Assembly: GCA_022705045.1 (NCBI GenBank)
Contig: JAKJFE010000009.1
Location: 1-39,990, forward strand
DNA: 39,990 bases
Source: Pseudomonadota bacterium
Lineage (GTDB): Bacteria; Pseudomonadota; Gammaproteobacteria; Xanthomonadales; Ahniellaceae
Direction of reading: 5' to 3'
Below are positions 17,624-26,102 of the stretch, one piece after another. Each line of letters starts with the position of its first letter. The stretch's first letter is position 1. The notes beneath the pieces were generated by a model. It was not told the DNA's origin and ran no database searches. It was given only the letters and a program-made list of their open reading frames with translations. The translations under genes were made by a program, and so were the position numbers.

Positions 17624-18583
17624 TCAGGCAGCCTTCGCTGCGGGCTTCTGCGCGATCGGCAGCTCGACGAAGAACGTCGTGCCTTTGCCGACCTGCGACT
17701 TCACACGGATCGCGCCACCATGGCCCTGGATGATCTTGTGCACGATGGACAGACCGAGACCGGTGCCCTCGCCGACCGGCTTGGTGGTGAAGAACGGATC
17801 GAAGATCTTCGGCAGCACATCGTCCGGAATGCCATGACCCGTGTCTTCGAAACTGACCTCGACGACATTGGGCTTGGCCACCGAACGAATCGTGAGCTTG
17901 CCCTCGTCATCCATCGCCTGCGCCGCATTGGTGATCATGTTCAGGAACACCTGGTTGATCTGCGACGGCATGCATTTCACCTTCGGCACGTCGCCAAGTT
18001 CCTGCACGACCTGGATGCGGTCGCGCAACTGGTGACCAGCGATCGTCAGGGCACTGCGGATGCTGTCGTTGAGGTCGATGGTGTCCATGCCATCGCGGTC
18101 GACGCGCGCGAACCCTTTCAGGTTCAGCACCAGGCTGCTCATCTGCTTCAGGCCCTCGGCCGAGTCTTCCAGCAGCTCGCGCGCCTCGTTCAATGTCGTG
18201 GCGCGCGCCAGTTCGATGCGTGCCTTCTGAATCGCTGCCTTGGCACGGTCGACCATCGAGGCGTCGAGCGACAGCAGCAGATCGACGCCAGTCATCACCT
18301 TGGTGACCGCGGCTTCGTATTCGCTGATCAGGTCGCTGACCACTTCGACATTGCTCTTGACGAAGCCGAGCGGCGTGTTGATCTCGTGTGCGACGCCAGC
18401 GACCATCTGGCCGAGCGATGCCAGCTTGGTCGTGTGGATGACCTGGGCCTGCGAAGCTTCACGCTTCTTGGCTTCTTCCTCGTTCTGGCTGAGGCCGGCA
18501 CGCAGCTTGCGTTCGCGTAGAAAAAAATAAGCCGCCGCCGCAAGGGCGAGCACCGTGGTGATTGCGAGCATTGCCGTCATCAT
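17624..18583 (-). CDS. Membrane-anchored sensor histidine kinase
   Basis: 319 residues. One N-terminal membrane helix (about 4-22) is followed directly by a charged coiled-coil and the HisKA dimerisation domain: LASLGQMVAGVAHEINTPLG with phospho-acceptor His66. The HATPase_c domain has the N box NMITNAAQAMDD, G1 DTGHGIPDD, F box FDPFFTTK and G2 GEGTGLGLSIVHKI. There is almost no extracytoplasmic sensor region, so the signal is probably membrane or cytoplasmic, or it is an accessory kinase that works with other proteins. It sits 9 bases upstream of the twin-receiver regulator. Divergent from the DASS transporter gene, whose expression it could plausibly control. Confidence 0.92.
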   Translation of the reverse strand: MMTAMLAITTVLALAAAAYFFLRERKLRAGLSQNEEEAKKREASQAQVIHTTKLASLGQMVAGVAHEINTPLGFVKSNVEVVSDLISEYEAAVTKVMTGVDLLLSLDASMVDRAKAAIQKARIELARATTLNEARELLEDSAEGLKQMSSLVLNLKGFARVDRDGMDTIDLNDSIRSALTIAGHQLRDRIQVVQELGDVPKVKCMPSQINQVFLNMITNAAQAMDDEGKLTIRSVAKPNVVEVSFEDTGHGIPDDVLPKIFDPFFTTKPVGEGTGLGLSIVHKIIQGHGGAIRVKSQVGKGTTFFVELPIAQKPAAKAA

Positions 18584-18702
18584 GTCGCGTTGCGTTCCTC
18601 GCCGCCGGGCCTTGCCTCCGGCAGTATAGCGATGCTTCCCCGTGTCGCCAGAGAGCTTGGCGGTCTCCGTTTCCGCAATCCTTGACGCAGTTGGCCGAAT
18701 CG

Positions 18703-20106
18703 ATGAGCGAAGAATCCACCGCCAGTCCCGCGGCCTTGCGCCGCGTCATGCTCTTCCTCGGACCCGTCGCCGGCACGCTGCTGGCCCTGGGGCTGCATGC
18801 CCGCGGTGACAGCCCGGCACTCGCGATCACGCTGGGCTGCCTGGCCTGGGTCGCACTGTGGTGGCTGTTCGAGCCGGTGCCGGCCGCCTTCACCGCACTG
18901 ATTCCGATGAGCGTGTTGCCGATGGCGGGAGTGATCACGCCGAAGCAGGTGGCCGAGGCCTTCGGCAACGAATTGATCCTGCTGTTGATGGGCGGCTTCA
19001 TGATGGCCGCGGCGCTGGAGCGCAACCATGCGCACCGCCGGCTCGCGCTCGGCATGGTGCGCGCGTTCGGCGGTCGCAGCGGGCGACATCTGCTGTGGGG
19101 CTTCGTGTTCGCGACTGGCCTGGTCAGCATGTGGATAAGCAACACCGCGGCGACCTTGATGATGCTGCCGGTCGCGATGGCCGTGCTCGAGGACTATCGC
19201 GACGAGCGCCTGCGCGTGCCGCTGGTGCTCGGCATCGCCTATGCCGCCAGCATCGGCGGCTGGGGCACGCCGATCGGCACGCCGCCGAATCTGGTGTTCA
19301 TGCAGGTCTACGAACAGACCACCGGCAGTCGCATGGGCTTTCTGGAATGGATGACGTTCGGCGTACCGATCGTGCTGCTGTTCCTGCCATTGCTCGCGCT
19401 TTGGCTCGGCCGTCATCTCAAGGGATCGCCCGCGGCGGATGTGCCGCATCTCGGTCCCTGGCATGCCTCCGAACGCCGCGTGTTGATGGTGTTCGCGCTG
19501 ATCGTCGCCGCCTGGATTTTCCGCGCCGAGCCCTTCGGCGGCTGGACCGCCCTGGCCGGGCTGACCGGCGTGAACGATGCCAGCATCGCCCTGTTCGGCG
19601 TGCTGCTGATGGGCGTGATTCCGGACGGCCGCGGCAGCACCCTGCTCGACTGGCCGACCGCCGAACGCGTGCCCTGGGCCGCCCTGGTGCTGTTCGCCGG
19701 CGGTATCGCCCTGGCCACGGCCTTCCAGACCAGCGGGCTCGGTGAACGCATCGCCGCCCTGCTCGGCGGACTGCGCGACTGGCCGGCCTGGCTGCTGATC
19801 ATCGGCATCTGCCTCGGCGTGACCCTGCTCTCCGAGATCGCAAGCAACACGGCGACCGCGGTCCTGCTGATGCCGATCCTCGCCGCCACGGCCACCGCGA
19901 GCGGCATCGACCCGAAACTGTTGATGGTGCCGGCGGTACTGGCCGCGAGTTGCGGCTTCATGCTGCCGGTGGCGACCGCGCCGAATCTCGTCGCCTATGG
20001 CACCGGCATGGTGCCCCTCCGGCGCATGATGCGCGAGGGCATTGCGCTCGACCTGATCGGCGTCGCCGTGCTGTCCGGCGTCTGCATCGCCTTCTTCTGG
20101 CGCTGA
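18703..20106 (+). CDS. DASS/SLC13-family sodium-coupled anion transporter
   Basis: 467 residues, about 11-12 membrane helices. The two Ser-Asn-Thr signature motifs that bind substrate and sodium are present: MWISNTAATLMMLP and SEIASNTATAVLLMP. GGWGTPIGTPPNLVF and LPVATAPNLVAYGTG are also typical of the family. Likely imports dicarboxylates, citrate or related anions with sodium; the exact substrate is not readable. ATG at 18703 is chosen because the protein begins MSEESTASPAALRRVM and enters the first helix; the ribosome binding site is weak, and the longer open frame upstream overlaps the divergent kinase leader. Convergent with the CaCA antiporter, three bases apart. Confidence 0.92.
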   Translation: MSEESTASPAALRRVMLFLGPVAGTLLALGLHARGDSPALAITLGCLAWVALWWLFEPVPAAFTALIPMSVLPMAGVITPKQVAEAFGNELILLLMGGFMMAAALERNHAHRRLALGMVRAFGGRSGRHLLWGFVFATGLVSMWISNTAATLMMLPVAMAVLEDYRDERLRVPLVLGIAYAASIGGWGTPIGTPPNLVFMQVYEQTTGSRMGFLEWMTFGVPIVLLFLPLLALWLGRHLKGSPAADVPHLGPWHASERRVLMVFALIVAAWIFRAEPFGGWTALAGLTGVNDASIALFGVLLMGVIPDGRGSTLLDWPTAERVPWAALVLFAGGIALATAFQTSGLGERIAALLGGLRDWPAWLLIIGICLGVTLLSEIASNTATAVLLMPILAATATASGIDPKLLMVPAVLAASCGFMLPVATAPNLVAYGTGMVPLRRMMREGIALDLIGVAVLSGVCIAFFWR

Positions 20107-20109
20107 GGC

Positions 20110-21060
20110 TCAGAAGCGCGGATACAGCAACCAGGCCACCCAGCCCGCGAACGCGAGCACCAGCACCAGACCTTCGCGACGCGAGACCACGGCGTCGCCG
20201 CGGATCATCGGGAAGAACGCCAGCGCGAACGCGATCAACGCCGGAATCTCGACGTGCAGCAATGAGGTCGACAGCGCGAATGGTCGACCAAGCGCAAGCA
20301 GACCGACCACGAGCAGCAGGTTCACCACACTCGACGCCACCGCCGAGCCGACCACGACATTGCCGTGCCCGCGATGCGCGGCGACGACTGCGGTCGCGAG
20401 TTCCGGCAGGGCCGCACCGATGGCGAGCACGCTGAGCCCGACCCAGAGTTCGTTCATGCGGAAATGCGCGGCCATGTCGATCGCTGCGCCGACTGCGAGC
20501 CAGGCGCCATACCCGAGCACGGCGAAGCCGGCCACGATGCGCACCGCGTTGCGCAGGAGCTCCGTCTGCGTATTCGCTGCATACGCAAGCTCCTTGCGGA
20601 CCGATTCGGACTCCTGCACCGCACTGCGCTTGACCGACCAGCCGAACACCGCGGCGGCGAGCAGCAACAGGCTGCCATCGACCTGTCCGAGGGTGCCGTC
20701 CTGACCCATGAGCAGCAACGCGACTGCACTGCCGATCAGCACCGGCAGCGCGAATCCGAGCAGGCGGAATCCGGTCGACAGCGGTTTGACCAGCGCAGAC
20801 ACGCCGATGATCAGACCCAGGTTGGCGATGCAGCTGCCGATCACCGTGCCCACGGCCAGCGCGTCGTGACCCCGCGCAAGCGCGACCGTCGCGATCGCCA
20901 GCTCGGGTACGGACGCACCCACCGCCACCAGCGCGAGACCGGCCGAGAATCCACCGACGCCTCGGCCCTGCGCCAGCCCCGATGCCCCTTTCAGGAACGA
21001 GTCGGCACCCAGCATCACCAGGATCAGGCCGCCGATCAACACGCCATAGGTTTCAAGCAT
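20110..21060 (-). CDS. CaCA-family sodium/calcium antiporter
   Basis: 316 residues with ten or eleven hydrophobic helices in two inverted repeats, the YrbG/NCX_Mj layout. The acidic PE of each alpha repeat is present: VAVGASVPELAIATVAL and LAIGAALPELATAVVAA. The partner segments read GTVIGSCIANLG and GSAVASSVVNLL, where many relatives have GSN; the Asn is Cys in one and Ser in the other, which may alter ion specificity. A cytoplasmic charged loop lies at about 150-175. It exchanges cations across the inner membrane, Ca2+ against Na+ or H+ in characterised relatives. The start at 21060 gives the normal N-terminus METYG-like MLETYGVLIGGLILV. Confidence 0.9.
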   Translation of the reverse strand: MLETYGVLIGGLILVMLGADSFLKGASGLAQGRGVGGFSAGLALVAVGASVPELAIATVALARGHDALAVGTVIGSCIANLGLIIGVSALVKPLSTGFRLLGFALPVLIGSAVALLLMGQDGTLGQVDGSLLLLAAAVFGWSVKRSAVQESESVRKELAYAANTQTELLRNAVRIVAGFAVLGYGAWLAVGAAIDMAAHFRMNELWVGLSVLAIGAALPELATAVVAAHRGHGNVVVGSAVASSVVNLLLVVGLLALGRPFALSTSLLHVEIPALIAFALAFFPMIRGDAVVSRREGLVLVLAFAGWVAWLLYPRF

Positions 21061-21135
21061 CGTTCGGACCGCGAGTGGATGGGGCCATGCAGGATAGCGG
21101 CCGGCTTCACCTTCCCGCAAAAGTGCGCACCCCAC

Positions 21136-21167
21136 AAAAAGAACACGGGGCCGGTTGCCCGACCCCG
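21136..21167 (-). terminator. Rho-independent terminator of the exported beta-helix gene
   Basis: In the minus-strand RNA CGGGGTCGG (21159-21167) pairs with CCGGCCCCG (21146-21154) around a four-base loop. A T-rich stretch ending in five T residues (21136-21140) follows shortly after. It is 28 bases past the stop at 21195. Confidence 0.75.
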
Positions 21168-21194
21168 CGCGTCACGTCCGTGTGGACGCCCCGA

Positions 21195-22925
21195 TCAATC
21201 GAGCGTGCCGTACACCGTCCAGCCCTGGGTCCAGTCGGTCATGACGCCACCGAAGGCGCCCTTGAACGCGGTGCGTTCGAAGAAGCTGTCGTTCGGCACG
21301 GCGACGCCGGTGCCCAGCAGCAAGGAAGCCGCCGCCGGGAAACGACCACTCAGACCGAGCGCGGCCGCAGCGCCATCGCTGTTGCCGGACTGGCCGCGAT
21401 ACCAGCTGCTGACGAGGAACGGATCGGATCCGGAATCCTCGAAGTTGGTCGTGCAGCCGAGTGCGGCGCCGCTCATCGTCAATGCACCGGTCGCGGTGAG
21501 CGACTGCGCCGTGCCGCTGGCGGTGAAAGTCGCGCTGTCGTTGAAGTTCAGGCATTCCTGACCGAAGCCGGTGGCAACGATGTTGTAGTAGTTGCCGCCC
21601 GAACCGCGACGGATGCGAACGCCTTCGTTGCCCGAGGCCACGCCCACCAGGGTGACGTTCGCGACCTTGGGTTGCGTGCGCGGCAACAGATCGAACGCGT
21701 TCGGCTTGTTGTCCGACTCGACGCCGTTCGAATCGCTCGAGGCCGTCGCCGTCTGCTTGCAGTAGGCGTACTGGATCTTGCCGGTGTAACCCTCGGCGAA
21801 ATCGAGACAGTCGTCCTCGACGGCGGTGCCGACGTAATACTTCACGTTGACCGAACCGCCGAACATTTCGAGGCCGTCATCCTTGCCGGCGTGTACCTGG
21901 ATGTGGTCGAGCACGGTGCCGCGACCAACGCCGAGCAGGGTCAGCGCGTTCAGTTCCTCGTTCTCGCGGATGACCTGGCCGGCGTAACGGATCTGCACGT
22001 AGCGCAGCGCACCCGAGGAGTCGTTGTCATCGTTGCCACCAAAGGTGACGTTCGAGTCCGCTTCGAAGGCACACGGCGTCGCGCCGGTACAGCTGTTGTT
22101 GACGGCATTGCCGGCCAGCACCAGACCGGCCCAGGAGCCGGGCACATCGGTCGGGCCGGTGAAGATGATCGGCGCGGTGGCCGTGCCTTCGGCGTAGAGC
22201 TTCGAGCCCGGCTGCACGACGAGGTAGTCGATGCCTTGTCCGATGCCCTGCACGATCGTGCCGGGCTCGATCGTCAGCGTGCCCGGCTGTGTGTTGCGGC
22301 CGCCGCCAACCGTGGTCTTGCCATTGATCAGGTAGGTCGCGTTGTTCGGCAGGGACAGGTTGCCGGTGATGGTCTGCGGCAGGATGCAGGCGCGCGGCAG
22401 GTTCTGGAGTTGGGTCGTGCCGTTCGGACAGGCGGTGAATTCGGTCTGGTAGGCGCAGCTGGCCGGCGCGCCACCGGCGCGGCTCAGGTCCATGTTGAAG
22501 TTCTGCAGGTTGCTGCCGGCGCCCGCGACGAAATCGAGTTTGACGCGGTTACAGCTCAGGAATTCGACGTCGAGCTTGCCGACCGCGGCACTGGTCGGCG
22601 CGGTGAAGGTATTGCCGAAGCTGCCGCCGGTGAAGCGGAACACGTCGACGCCGGACTTCTTCACGTCGCGGTCGCTGAACGGCACATTGGCCAGGACCCA
22701 GGACGGCTTGCCGTCGGCGTCATAGGTGTAGAACACGATGCCCATGATGCCGCCGCTGGCGGAGGTCTGGAACCAGTCGAAGTTCACGCCGCGACCGGAC
22801 TGCGCGGCATTGAAGTACGTGCCTTCGAACTGTTTGTCGACGACGAGTGCGGCGTTCGCGGTGGAAGCGGCGAGCGAGGCGGCGACGGCAAACGTCAGCG
22901 CACGCAGATTGGAAACAAGACGCAT
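21195..22925 (-). CDS. Exported beta-helix protein paired with a TonB-dependent receptor
   Basis: 576 residues. Signal peptide at 1-25 (cut after STANA). Residues about 30-130 form a module with QSGRGVNFDWFQ and GIVFYTYDADGKPSWVLANV, a pattern common in exported proteins of Lysobacterales. A Cys-rich link (CNGT-type ACPNGTTQLQNLPRACILP) leads to a beta-helix-like domain at about 185-576: TLTIEPGTIVQGIG, SWAGLVLAGNAVNN, ALRYVQIRYAGQVI, VLDHIQVHAGKDDGLEMFGG, DDCLDFAEGYTGK and GQECLNFNDSA. No catalytic site is recognisable. It lies downstream of the TonB receptor on the same strand (150-base gap) and may capture or present the receptor's ligand. AGGAGAG just upstream of the ATG is a strong ribosome binding site. 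Confidence 0.82.
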   Translation of the reverse strand: MRLVSNLRALTFAVAASLAASTANAALVVDKQFEGTYFNAAQSGRGVNFDWFQTSASGGIMGIVFYTYDADGKPSWVLANVPFSDRDVKKSGVDVFRFTGGSFGNTFTAPTSAAVGKLDVEFLSCNRVKLDFVAGAGSNLQNFNMDLSRAGGAPASCAYQTEFTACPNGTTQLQNLPRACILPQTITGNLSLPNNATYLINGKTTVGGGRNTQPGTLTIEPGTIVQGIGQGIDYLVVQPGSKLYAEGTATAPIIFTGPTDVPGSWAGLVLAGNAVNNSCTGATPCAFEADSNVTFGGNDDNDSSGALRYVQIRYAGQVIRENEELNALTLLGVGRGTVLDHIQVHAGKDDGLEMFGGSVNVKYYVGTAVEDDCLDFAEGYTGKIQYAYCKQTATASSDSNGVESDNKPNAFDLLPRTQPKVANVTLVGVASGNEGVRIRRGSGGNYYNIVATGFGQECLNFNDSATFTASGTAQSLTATGALTMSGAALGCTTNFEDSGSDPFLVSSWYRGQSGNSDGAAAALGLSGRFPAAASLLLGTGVAVPNDSFFERTAFKGAFGGVMTDWTQGWTVYGTLD

Positions 22926-23023
22926 GAGGGACTCTCCTGGAAGGGTGCACGCACCATAGGAAGCCGCGATGGCGCCGCTGTTTCAAGCAGACTGCAGGCA
23001 GATGACACCGGGCGCCGGAAATG

Positions 23024-23051
23024 CGAACGCCCCGCATCGGCGAGGCGTTCG
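23024..23051 (-). terminator. Hairpin after the TonB-dependent receptor gene
   Basis: CGAACGCC (23024-23031) pairs perfectly with GGCGTTCG (23044-23051). It lies in the 150-base gap between the receptor stop and the beta-helix gene. There is no real T-run, so it may reduce rather than stop read-through, or stabilise the upstream RNA. Confidence 0.4.
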
Positions 23052-23075
23052 TGATCGTCATGGCATCACGACGGC

Positions 23076-25685
23076 TCAGGACTGCGGGCGCCACTCCAGC
23101 GTCAGGCCGAGTTCGCGCCCACGTCGGAATGCGCGCGTGATCTCGTCGCCTTGCGTGAACTCGACCTTGGGATCGAGCAGGTTGCGCAGACGCAACTTGA
23201 GTGTCCACTCCGGATCGAACTGCTTGCGCAGGTTGAAATCGAGCGAATGGAAGTCCTGTTCGTAGATGTCCGGCGCGCCGAACACGCCGACCTGCGAAAT
23301 GCGCTTGCCGAACACGTTGTAGAGCAGGGTCGCTTCGAGCGAATTGTCCGGCGTGCGATAGCCAAGCTGCAGGTTCGCGACAAAGGGTGATTGGCCCTGC
23401 ATCGGCCGGGCATCGTTGGTCTGGATGTCGTTGACGCCGCCGAGGTCGATCTCGGAATCGATCCATGCGTAGTTGGCCGCGGTGTAGAAGTTCGTCCAGC
23501 GCTCGCCGAGGAATTCGAGACCACGGAAATAGTCGAGTTCGACGCCGCGGTTGCTGGCCGATTCGGCATTCGCCAGCGACAGCAGGCTGCCGGTGCCGGG
23601 CACCTGGATCTTCTCGATCGGATCGCTGAAGTCCTTCAGGAACAGCGCCGCCGAGAACGACTCGCTGTACGAGAAGTAGTACTCCCAACGCAAATCCAGA
23701 TGCTGGATCGCGGTCGGCTTCAGGTCCGGGTTACCGATGGTTTCGAGGTCGAGCAGCGGGTCGGTGTAAGGCGCCGGCGACAGCTCGCGGAAATCCGGGC
23801 GCGACACGGTTTCGCTGTAGGACAGACGCCACTGCGCGGCGTCGGAATACAGCCAGGTGAAGGCCGCGCTCGGCAGCAGGTCGGAGGTCGAGATGCGCGC
23901 GATCGTCGGTGCGCCCGATGTGGCACCCAGCGCAAAGGTGCTCACCTCCTGATCGTTCGATTCGTGGCGCAGGCCAAGCGTGAAGCGATAGGCGCTCTTC
24001 CAGTTCAGGTCGGCGGTGACGAACAGCGCGTCGAGATCCTGTTCGGCGGTGTAGTTGTCGGTGCCGCGGGTGATCTCTCGCAACTGGAAGCCGTCGCTGC
24101 CGATGTTTCCCGGGGTGAAGATCTGGTCCGGCGTGGCACCGCCGATGACCAGCGGATCGTTCGCCAACGGACCGACACTGCCGAACTCGAAGCGGCGGAT
24201 GTCGGATTCGCGTTCGCGACGCAGCAGGCCGCCGCCGGCCGAGAGATCCAGATAGGTCTCGTCGTTCAACATCAGCGGCAGCTTGAAGGCGAAGCTGAAG
24301 TCCTGGCTGTCGTCGACGAGGTCCGAGTACACGGTCGAGTTCGAATCCGAGCGGCGCGAGAACTGGAACTGTTCGGTGCTGTTGTTGCGGTCGTAGCGGT
24401 AACCGCGCGTGTTCGGCGACTCACGCGAGGCCTGGGCCAGCGTGTATTGCCAGTTCAGGCTGAGGTCGCGTGCGCCCGGGAAGCGATGTTCACCGGCGAA
24501 TTGCGTCGCCAGCAGTTCGTTCTCGATCCACTCCAGATTGTAGAAGCGCGACACGTCTTCCGGATCTTCGGTATAGCCCTCGGCGACGCGGGCTTCGTCT
24601 TCCGTCGAACGCAACAGCATCGTGGTGTTTTTCAGACGATGGTTGTCGGAGAGATCGGCACCGATCGACAGGAAGCTCGAGAGCTCGGTGTTTTCCGTCG
24701 TGCGAGCGACATCCAACCCGCTCGCCTGCACCAGCGACCCGTCGCCAAGCACGGCGTAACTGTTGCGCTCCTCGTCGACGTGATCGAGCGTGTTCGCGTA
24801 ACGCACTGCGCCGAGTACACCGACCGGGATCTTGCCCAAGTTGAAACTGTTGCCGATGGCACCGCTGAAGCTGCTGTTCGGCTTCAGGTCACGCGCGCCG
24901 ACGGCATACCCTTGCGCCGCCAGCGCCTCACCGAAGCCTTCGAGCTGACTCGGTGTGAACCCGGTCGGATTGGTCGGCGAGGCCGGACGCAGAATGGTCC
25001 CGTCGGCGATCGCCTGGGCGAGCGCGTCCGGCATCTCGCGAGCGCCGTCGTCGAAGCCGGTCCAGTCGCCGCTGCCGCCGTCGTAACCGAGGCCGTCGTC
25101 GAAGGTCGCGCCACTGTCATAGCCGAGGCCAAAACCGAGCTTGGCGACAAAGCCTGCCGGCACGCCGCGGGTACGCAATTGCACCGTGCCGCCGCCGAAT
25201 TCGCCTGGCAGGTCGGCGCCGTAGGACTTCTGGATAACGACACCTTCGAGCAATTCGGTCGGGAACAGATCCAGCGGCACGACGCGGCGCGTCGGGTCCG
25301 GGCTCGGGATCTGCGCGCCGTTCAACAACACGCTGGAATAACGATCACCGAGACCGCGCACGAAGACATAGCGACCGTCGACCACGGACAGACCGGTGAC
25401 GCGCTTCAGCGTGCTGGCGGCATCAGAATCGCCGGTACGCGCGATCTGTTCGGCACTCACCGCCTCGGTCACCGCGGCCGTGGCGCGACGTTCGTCCGTG
25501 TACAGCTCCTGACCACCTTCGGTGTAACTGCCCTCGACTTCGACGCCGGACAGTTCGGTGGTGTCCTCGTCCTCAGTGGCGGGTTCCGGCGTCACGTCCT
25601 GGGCATGCACGGGCCGGGCCAGCGCCGCGGCAATCAATACGGACAGCAGCGCGACACGCGGTCGCAGCACGGGAGGGTTTTTCAT
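23076..25685 (-). CDS. TonB-dependent outer-membrane receptor
   Basis: 869 residues. Signal peptide at 1-28 (cut after RPVHA). A short acidic linker precedes the plug domain (about 60-175): EQIARTGDSDAASTLKRVTG, VFVRGLGDRYSSVLLNGAQI, PLDLFPTELLEGVVIQKSY and FGGGTVQLRTR. A 22-strand-type barrel with many aromatic strands follows, including the conserved late motif SYSETVSRPDFRELSPAPY and the end LGLTLEWRPQS. The ligand is unknown; the form with RGLGDRYSSVLLNG is common among large Xanthomonadales receptors for carbohydrates or peptides rather than classical siderophore receptors. ATG at 25685 gives the export signal; the frame continues 19 codons upstream without one. Downstream lies an exported beta-helix protein likely acting with it. 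Confidence 0.93.
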   Translation of the reverse strand: MKNPPVLRPRVALLSVLIAAALARPVHAQDVTPEPATEDEDTTELSGVEVEGSYTEGGQELYTDERRATAAVTEAVSAEQIARTGDSDAASTLKRVTGLSVVDGRYVFVRGLGDRYSSVLLNGAQIPSPDPTRRVVPLDLFPTELLEGVVIQKSYGADLPGEFGGGTVQLRTRGVPAGFVAKLGFGLGYDSGATFDDGLGYDGGSGDWTGFDDGAREMPDALAQAIADGTILRPASPTNPTGFTPSQLEGFGEALAAQGYAVGARDLKPNSSFSGAIGNSFNLGKIPVGVLGAVRYANTLDHVDEERNSYAVLGDGSLVQASGLDVARTTENTELSSFLSIGADLSDNHRLKNTTMLLRSTEDEARVAEGYTEDPEDVSRFYNLEWIENELLATQFAGEHRFPGARDLSLNWQYTLAQASRESPNTRGYRYDRNNSTEQFQFSRRSDSNSTVYSDLVDDSQDFSFAFKLPLMLNDETYLDLSAGGGLLRRERESDIRRFEFGSVGPLANDPLVIGGATPDQIFTPGNIGSDGFQLREITRGTDNYTAEQDLDALFVTADLNWKSAYRFTLGLRHESNDQEVSTFALGATSGAPTIARISTSDLLPSAAFTWLYSDAAQWRLSYSETVSRPDFRELSPAPYTDPLLDLETIGNPDLKPTAIQHLDLRWEYYFSYSESFSAALFLKDFSDPIEKIQVPGTGSLLSLANAESASNRGVELDYFRGLEFLGERWTNFYTAANYAWIDSEIDLGGVNDIQTNDARPMQGQSPFVANLQLGYRTPDNSLEATLLYNVFGKRISQVGVFGAPDIYEQDFHSLDFNLRKQFDPEWTLKLRLRNLLDPKVEFTQGDEITRAFRRGRELGLTLEWRPQS

Positions 25686-26102
25686 GGGGAAGTTCCGCGA
25701 GAAGAAAGGGGGCGCGCGGGTCCGTCGCGCATCGCGGCGCAAACTAGGTCAAGGCAGTGACCGACCCGTGACGCAAAAGCTGCAGCGATGTTGCAGCGCG
25801 ACTTACCCACAGAACGCCGAAGGCAGGCAGACTTACCTGTGGATATTCAACAAGGCGTCACGACAGTCTCGCAATCAATTGATTTTATTATCATTAGATC
25901 GATTTTCGCGCTGCGGCTTGCAGCGCCGGAACGGACCTGCTCCCGCCGATCCACACAAGGGTCCGGGGATTCGTCCACCGAGTTATCCACAGGCTGCCTG
26001 TCGCCCTGAACCGTGCCCGCGACCGGCCACGGGGCGCCGCTGTCTGCAATCCCGCACCACGACTACACTACGCGGCCTTTTTCCCTGATTCCGGATGCTT
26101 CC
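25686..26102. other. 417-base non-coding region with AT-rich core and DnaA-box cluster
   Basis: This gap separates the divergent TonB receptor and argS genes. It holds no credible gene. Its centre (25871-25896) is strikingly AT-rich for this genome and includes the palindrome ATCAATTGAT (25873-25882) and ATTATCATTA (25887-25896), a partial match to half of a Fur box. Flanking it are TTACCCACA (25803-25811), TGTGGATAT (25838-25846), CGATCCACA (25947-25955) and TTATCCACA (25983-25991). TACACT at 26064-26069 could be the argS -10 element. Confidence 0.7.
25803..25991. promoter_or_regulatory. Cluster of DnaA-box-like 9-mers
   Basis: One perfect box TTATCCACA (25983-25991, plus), one 8-of-9 match on the minus strand (TGTGGATAT, 25838-25846), one 8-of-9 match TTACCCACA (25803-25811) and one 7-of-9 match CGATCCACA (25947-25955). 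All fall within 190 bases around an AT-rich patch. DnaA binding is inferred from the consensus; function (regulation, DnaA titration or other) is unknown. No dnaA, dnaN or gidA gene is in the window. Confidence 0.5.

Noticed and set aside
23391..25760. A 789-codon plus-strand open frame opposite the TonB receptor
   Set aside because: Antisense shadow; the receptor plug and barrel motifs on the minus strand are unambiguous.
25887..25896. A Fur box upstream of the TonB receptor
   Set aside because: ATTATCATTA resembles one half of a Fur site, but the other half matches poorly and the site is about 200 bases from the start codon.
25686..26102. Chromosomal replication origin
   Set aside because: DnaA-like boxes are present, but there is no dnaA, dnaN, gidA or rpmH nearby and gene orientation does not switch. 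Kept as a DnaA-box cluster only.
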